Origin: Pseudomonas putida
Lineage (GTDB): Bacteria; Pseudomonadota; Gammaproteobacteria; Pseudomonadales; Pseudomonadaceae
Length of the DNA stretch: 64,000 nt
Assembly: GCF_002741075.1 (NCBI RefSeq)
Contig: NZ_CP016634.1
Location: forward strand, 3,063,501 to 3,127,500
Direction: 5' to 3'
Shown here: positions 56,557-64,000 of the stretch, in pieces
Position numbering within the stretch: the stretch's first letter is position 1
Layout: each line of letters opens with the position of its first letter
Notes under the pieces: model-generated
Told to the model about the DNA's origin: nothing
Databases searched by the model: none
Seen by the model: the letters and a program-made list of their open reading frames with translations, nothing else
Program-made: the position numbers and the translations under genes

Positions 56557-56586
56557 GAAAAACCGACCCTAGGGTCGGTTTTTTAT
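56557..56586 (+). terminator. Terminator of rpsT
   Basis: Hairpin AAAACCGACCCtAGGGTCGGTTTT with a T6 tail, 15 bp after the stop. Confidence 0.92.
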
Positions 56587-56693
56587 TGCCTGCAATTTGA
56601 GCACATAGAAAGGGCCGCAATGGGACCCCATCACCACGCAGCAACCTCCTGCGTTGCGATAGGGCCGCACAGCGGCCCTTTTGGCATGCCCTA

Positions 56694-58997
56694 TTACTTG
56701 TTGCCGATCTGAATCTTCGGCGCCCACAGCAGCCATTCATCCTCAGGCTTGTCGAACAAGGCGAAGGTCTGTTGCGGCCGGGCCGGGCTGCCCATCTTGT
56801 CGCCATCGGGCGTTGCGAAGGCAATGCCGCCGTCGATGAGGGTCTCGAGGGACTCCGTCCGAACCGTGGCACCCTTGAACAGGCCCCAGTCGAAGCCAAA
56901 GCCGCTGCTGTTCCAGAACCGGCTACCACCGCGCACCAAGGCTGCGTAACGAGGCTCGATGAGAATGTGGATGAGTACGCGATCAGCTGTCTGCCCCAGC
57001 TCGAAGCCCGTCACCTTGCCCACCGCCACCTCACGATAGGTCACCGGCACGCCCGGCTTGATGGATCCCCGGCGTGGTGCACTGAGGGTCAGCGGCAAGC
57101 CGACCTCAGGCTCTGTCATCTCGGGGGCCTCGGGCAGGGCGATGAAGTCGCGCTGTGGCCCTTTGGATTTCAAGGCCGGTAGCACTTCCAGATAGAGCCC
57201 GCCCACCAAGGTGTCGAGGTTTTCGGTACGCACCAGGCCAAAGGCCGGTTTGACCACCCAGAAACGGGTACCGGCTCGGGCAATGCGATCTTGGGCACCG
57301 GTAATGCGTGCGCGCAGCAGCACAGCCTGCAGGTCGGACGTCAGGTCGACGCTCTCCACGCTGCCCACCTCCAGACCACGGAAACGGATCGGCGTACCCG
57401 GTTTGAGGCCATCGGCGCGATCCACACGAATGGTGATCAGGGTACCGGCGCGATCTGCAGCCTCCTGGTTGTCGTGCAGGCGGAACCGTGGAATGCGTCG
57501 CTTCAACGGCACATCGGCCTTCGGCGTATCGAACGCCACACCGCCAGCCATGAGCGTCTGCAGCGACTCGCTCTTGACCTTGATCCCTGAAAGGTCGCCG
57601 GACAAGGTGATGCCACTGGCATTCCAGAAGCGCGAAGAACCGTTGACGAGGTGGGCGTACTCCTTCTCGATATGCACACCAATCAGGATACGCTTGCTGT
57701 TGCGAGCAAACTGGTAACTCTGCACGCTACCGACCTTGACCTGGCGATACATCACCGGGCTGCCAACCTCCAGCGAGCCCAGGTTATCGGCAAACAGCAC
57801 CATATGCAGGCCTGGTGCTTTCAGGTCCAAGGGTGGCGCCTTCGGCCGCGCCTCGAATTCACGCTGCGGCTTGGCGCCCTTCTCGCCTGGGCGTATGGCG
57901 ATATAGTTGCCTTTGACCAATGCTTCCAGGCCGGTGATACCAGCCAGCGAAATGGAAGGCTTGACCACCCAGAACTGCGTCCCTTCGACCAAGTAGTCTT
58001 CGGCCAGCGGGTCAAGGGTCAATTCGGCGGTGGCGCTGGTCAGGTCGTCCGCGATTTTCATTGTCTTCAGCGATCCCACCTGAATGCCTTTGTACATGAC
58101 TGGGGTGCGCCCAGCCTGCAGGCCTTCGTAGTCGGTCAGCTTGACCTTGATGCGGATACCCGCCTGGGCAGCATCGAAGTCCTCGTACAGGCGGAAAGGC
58201 AGACTGGGATCGGTGGGTGGGCTGTCCTTCCGGTACTCAGGGGTGGCGAAGGCAATCCCCCCAGCGACGATACTGGCAAGGGATTCGCTGCGCACTTTCA
58301 CGCCCGACAGATCCGCATCGATGCTGATGCCACTGGCGTTCCAGAAGCGCGTGTGCTTACGCACCAGGTTAGCGTAGGCAGGCTCGATGAATACCTTGAT
58401 CTCGACAGTGTCCTGGTCTTCCGAAAGGCGATAGCTCTTCACTCGGCCGACTTGGATCTGCTTGTAGAAAATGGGGCTGTCGCGATTGAGCGAGCCCAGG
58501 CGATCCGCCTTGAGGGTCAGGTGCAGGCCAGGTTCACTGTCGGACAATGGGGGCGCCTCGGAGAGGGCGGTAAAGCGCTTGGTCTTTTCCCCTCCCCCCG
58601 GACTGACGGCAATGTAGTTGCCTGAAACCAGGGTTTCCAGGCCTGTGATCCCTGCCAGGCTGACGCTTGGCTTGACTAACCAGAAACGTGTCCCCGTGGT
58701 CAGGTGAGGCTCGGCCTCCTTCCTCATCTCGATGGTGGCGATAACGCCCGTATTGCTTCCTTTGGCATCGAGCACCAACGTCTTCACCTTGCCGACGGAC
58801 ATGCCTTTGTAGATGACTTCGGTCTTGTTGGCGACGATGCCTTCACCGGACAGGAAACGAACCTGGATATCCACTCCTGAATCACGATAGGCCTGCCAAG
58901 CCAGCCAGCCGCCAATCAGTAGGGCAATCAGCGGCAAAATCCATATCGCCGACCAGTTCGAAGCTGGGCGGGTTTTAGCCGTAGGCATGTCACTCAT
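56694..58997 (-). CDS. letB: LetB/PqiB-like MCE lipid-transport protein with six MCE domains
   Basis: 767 residues. One N-terminal membrane helix (WSAIWILPLIALLIGGWLAW), then six MCE domains starting near residues 45, 160, 275, 390, 515 and 630. Odd domains have the GITGLETLVSGNYIAV-type ending and even domains the SESLxxLxxGGIAFATP-type ending, an alternation I see directly. E. coli LetB (YebT) has seven and forms a tunnel across the periplasm. Overlaps the LetA-like gene by eight bases. It likely moves phospholipids between membranes. Confidence 0.9.
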   Translation of the reverse strand: MSDMPTAKTRPASNWSAIWILPLIALLIGGWLAWQAYRDSGVDIQVRFLSGEGIVANKTEVIYKGMSVGKVKTLVLDAKGSNTGVIATIEMRKEAEPHLTTGTRFWLVKPSVSLAGITGLETLVSGNYIAVSPGGGEKTKRFTALSEAPPLSDSEPGLHLTLKADRLGSLNRDSPIFYKQIQVGRVKSYRLSEDQDTVEIKVFIEPAYANLVRKHTRFWNASGISIDADLSGVKVRSESLASIVAGGIAFATPEYRKDSPPTDPSLPFRLYEDFDAAQAGIRIKVKLTDYEGLQAGRTPVMYKGIQVGSLKTMKIADDLTSATAELTLDPLAEDYLVEGTQFWVVKPSISLAGITGLEALVKGNYIAIRPGEKGAKPQREFEARPKAPPLDLKAPGLHMVLFADNLGSLEVGSPVMYRQVKVGSVQSYQFARNSKRILIGVHIEKEYAHLVNGSSRFWNASGITLSGDLSGIKVKSESLQTLMAGGVAFDTPKADVPLKRRIPRFRLHDNQEAADRAGTLITIRVDRADGLKPGTPIRFRGLEVGSVESVDLTSDLQAVLLRARITGAQDRIARAGTRFWVVKPAFGLVRTENLDTLVGGLYLEVLPALKSKGPQRDFIALPEAPEMTEPEVGLPLTLSAPRRGSIKPGVPVTYREVAVGKVTGFELGQTADRVLIHILIEPRYAALVRGGSRFWNSSGFGFDWGLFKGATVRTESLETLIDGGIAFATPDGDKMGSPARPQQTFALFDKPEDEWLLWAPKIQIGNK

Positions 58998-59613
58998 GGT
59001 CGTTATCCGACTCCGTGTTATCCCAAATCAGTCGGGGATCGAAAGTTAAGGCTGCGAGCATCGTCAAAATCACCACTGAGGCAAAGGCGACGGCGCCCAG
59101 GTTGGCTTCGACGCTGGCAATACGGCCGAAATTCACCACCGCCACAAGGATGGCGATGACGAAAATATCCAGCATGGACCAGCGGCCAATGAATTCGATG
59201 AAGCGGTACATCAGGATCCGCTGACGCGCCGACAGCGGTTGGTGGCGTTGCACCGAGTACAGCAACAGCCCGATACCCACCAGCTTGAAGGTGGGCACCA
59301 GGATACTGGCAATGAACACCACGGCGGCGATCGGAAACATGCCGTGTTTGAGCAGGGTGATAACGCCAGACATGATAGTGTCCGGACTGCCCTGACCCAG
59401 CGCGCTTACCGTCATGATCGGCAGCACGTTGGCGGGCACATAGAGAATGGAAGCGGTGATCAGCAGCGCCCAAGTGCGCACGATGCTGTTGGGCCGCCGC
59501 GCATGCACGATGGCCCCACAACGAGTACAGGACTGCGTATCGCTGTCGACCACCTGCCGATTCAATTCATGACACTCATTGCAGACCAGGATGCCTGCAT
59601 CAATCGCCCGCAT
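58990..59613 (-). CDS. LetA/PqiA-like membrane protein, second half
   Basis: 207 residues from MRAIDAGILVCNECHELN (GGAGG seven bases before this ATG; an ATG six bases earlier is too close). A zinc-ribbon pair (CNEC ... CTRC) precedes four membrane helices (ALLITASILYVPANVLPIM; MLDIFVIAILVAVVNFG). PqiA-family domain. Works with the LetB-like protein. Confidence 0.85.
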   Translation of the reverse strand: MRAIDAGILVCNECHELNRQVVDSDTQSCTRCGAIVHARRPNSIVRTWALLITASILYVPANVLPIMTVSALGQGSPDTIMSGVITLLKHGMFPIAAVVFIASILVPTFKLVGIGLLLYSVQRHQPLSARQRILMYRFIEFIGRWSMLDIFVIAILVAVVNFGRIASVEANLGAVAFASVVILTMLAALTFDPRLIWDNTESDNDHE

Positions 59614-60259
59614 GCTCATCCTCCCCCGACAGCGCACTCCAGATCTGATGTGGCGACATCACTACCTCCAGCCATACCTGGACCAATAACAGACTGATGA
59701 AACAGAACAGGCCCAGGCCTATGGTCAGTTCCGCGAGGTCGACCAGCTTGACGATGGCAACCAGGACGCCCATGAAGTAGACCTCCAGCATGCCCCAATC
59801 ACGCAGGTGGTGATAAATACGATAGAAGAGCAATCCATAGCTTTGCCCGATATTCAGGCGAACGCTCAGCAGAACCAGTAACTGGCAGAACAGCTTGAGC
59901 AAGGGGATCGCCATGCTGCACAGGAATACGACGACGGCAACGCCGCGCATGTTCGAGTTGAATAGCCCCAGCACGCCACTCCAGACGGTGTCGTCCGAAG
60001 TCTGGCCGAGCAGGTGCAACTGCATGATGGGTAGAAAGTTGGCGGGCACGTAGAGCAGCAAGGCCGTCAATACCAATGCCAGGCTGCGATTGACCACGTT
60101 GTGGCGATGGGCATAAAGCTCATAGCCGCAGCGTGGGCAATGGGCCTTTTCGTCATTCTGCAACGCCGGCTTGCGCATCAGCAGGTCGCATTCGTGACAA
60201 GCCACAAGCTTATCCAGCGGCAAATGGGCCAGCGCTTCGGAGTCGACAGGATTAGGCAT
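59600..60259 (-). CDS. LetA/PqiA-like membrane protein, first half
   Basis: 219 residues. Cysteine motifs CHECDLLMRKPAL and CPRCGYELYAH, then four membrane helices (LVLTALLLYVPANFLPIMQ; MLEVYFMGVLVAIVKLVDL). It overlaps the next LetA-like gene by 14 bp. E. coli LetA is one protein of two such halves; here they are separate, coupled genes. First gene of the operon. Confidence 0.85.
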   Translation of the reverse strand: MPNPVDSEALAHLPLDKLVACHECDLLMRKPALQNDEKAHCPRCGYELYAHRHNVVNRSLALVLTALLLYVPANFLPIMQLHLLGQTSDDTVWSGVLGLFNSNMRGVAVVVFLCSMAIPLLKLFCQLLVLLSVRLNIGQSYGLLFYRIYHHLRDWGMLEVYFMGVLVAIVKLVDLAELTIGLGLFCFISLLLVQVWLEVVMSPHQIWSALSGEDEHAGD

Positions 60260-60392
60260 ATCGAAAGTCTGAATAGATGAATGGACGCTATTCTAGTGCT
60301 CTGACTCAAATTGTGGGAGATGATGGCCATAGGGATGGCCCGGGATGCCTGACCGCCAGCTAGAGGAGCGTAGCGGTCGGAGACAGAAAAGA

Positions 60393-60429
60393 CAAAACCC
60401 CTACCTGCTCACGCAGATAGGGGTTTTGC
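60393..60429 (-). terminator. Terminator of the rRNA operon
   Basis: CAAAACCCCTATCTGCgtgaGCAGGTAGGGGTTTTG hairpin on the minus strand, just after 5S, followed by TCTTTTC. Confidence 0.88.
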
Positions 60430-60437
60430 GAAATGAA

Positions 60438-60555
60438 TCTTGACGATGACCTACTCTCACATGGGGAAGCCCCACACTACCATCGGCGATGCATCGTTTC
60501 ACTGCTGAGTTCGGGATGGGATCAGGTGGTTCCAATGCTCTATGGTCGTCAAGAA
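60438..60555 (-). rRNA. rrf: 5S ribosomal RNA
   Basis: Minus-strand sequence begins near TTGACGACCATAGAGC and runs through ACCTGATCCCATCCCGAACT and GATGCATCGCCGATGG to GTCATCGTCAAG, the Pseudomonas 5S. Ends are estimated to within a few bases. Confidence 0.93.
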
Positions 60556-60683
60556 ATTCGGTTGCCGAAATGTCTCGTGAACACTCCAGCCAATTCGGAT
60601 ATGTGATCTTTGTGGTTGCGAACTTTCGGTTCTTTCGTCTTCACCACCGCAATCTGCAGAAGCAAATTGCTTGGGTGTTATAT

Positions 60684-63573
<2,890 letters not shown>

Positions 63574-63721
63574 TATAACCCCAAGCAATCTGGTTATACT
63601 GTGAAGACGACATTCGCCGAAAATTCGCATGTTGCTCAGTTACGAGCAGAACTCACAAATTTTACCTTAGCCTGATGGCCCACCAGTGAAAGTGGTCATC
63701 AGTCTATCTATCACATATCCG

Positions 63722-63738
63722 AATTTTTAAAGAACGAT
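63722..63738 (-). promoter_or_regulatory. boxA-like antitermination element before 23S
   Basis: Minus-strand CGTTCTTTAAAAATTC in the tRNA-Ala to 23S spacer resembles boxA (TGCTCTTTAAAA), the binding site of NusB-S10 for rRNA antitermination. Confidence 0.6.
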
Positions 63739-63806
63739 CTGACAAAAGTCAGAAATCAACATTCACACCGGAATGTTCATTTCTAAGTTCTGCAGGTAAC
63801 GGCAAG

Positions 63807-63882
63807 TGGTGGAGCCAAGCGGGATCGAACCGCTGACCTCCTGCGTGCAAGGCAGGCGCTCTCCCAGCTGAGCTATGGCCCC
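63807..63882 (-). tRNA. tRNA-Ala (TGC)
   Basis: 76 nt including CCA; anticodon loop CTTGCAC with TGC. Located in the 16S-23S spacer as usual. Confidence 0.97.
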
Positions 63883-63904
63883 GTAGTCATCTGCACCAAG
63901 CTAA

Positions 63905-63981
<77 letters not shown>

Positions 63982-64000
63982 ATAACAGGGTCGCGTTACA

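Noticed and set aside
56663..56684. Hairpin AGGGCCGcacagCGGCCCTTTT near the end of letB
   Set aside because: The T tract follows on the plus strand, where no gene ends nearby; it is more likely a REP-type hairpin than the letB terminator.

Overview
The window is from a Pseudomonas of the putida type. The evidence is the conserved order ispH-fkpB-lspA-ileS-ribF-murJ-rpsT, pilA/pilC-pilD-coaE-yacG, a PP0351-type gene beside bamD, a clpB-pgeF-rluD block, and an rRNA operon (Ile and Ala tRNAs, 23S, 5S) read on the minus strand at the right edge. Species level is inferred from gene content and style, not from a search.

Bases 1-28936 are accessory DNA lying against the 3' end of tRNA-Thr(CGT). Next to the tRNA is an integration/replication module: a P4-type integrase, an unknown protein, an AlpA-like regulator and a TrfA-like replication initiator, with about fifteen 22-23 bp iterons beyond the end of trfA. 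To its left is a stack of nested mobile elements. An IS66 copy is cut by the right end of a Tn552/Tn7-like transposon (element B) that carries a mercury operon (merR, merTPCA, a membrane ORF, merDE and a decayed urf2). Element B's own ATPase gene is cut at 16455 by the end of a Tn4652-like Tn3-family element. That remnant abuts the right end of a second, related transposon (element A: resolvase, DDE transposase, AAA+ ATPase). Element A carries a CadR/PbrR-controlled metal-efflux cluster with an accessory lspA. Element A is itself split twice: by two inverted 298-bp Tn3-type miniature elements bracketing a CHASE-PAS-GGDEF diguanylate cyclase, and by a Tn5053/Tn402-like transposon (tniABQR) whose terminal repeat lies inside the resolvase gene. 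That transposon has the streptomycin gene strA (aph(3'')-Ib) beside tniR, running off the left edge.

From 29000 the DNA is core chromosome. It holds the pilin locus (no pilB between pilA and pilC), coaE, yacG, an AT-rich Hcp/effector/immunity cassette between two copies of a REP-like repeat, ndh, a Lys-Pro-Asn tRNA cluster, clpB with a sigma-32 promoter, pgeF-rluD, bamD, thiO, a minor-pilin cluster (fimT-like, pilV, W, X, E, without pilY1), the ispH-to-murJ block, rpsT, a split letA/letB lipid-transport operon, and the rRNA operon.

The accessory half combines aminoglycoside, mercury and Cd/Zn/Pb-type resistance. Three metal-type operators beyond the standard merO can be read by eye: two CadR-like dyads and a second MerR operator in front of a small PtrA-like exported protein that is not a known mer gene.
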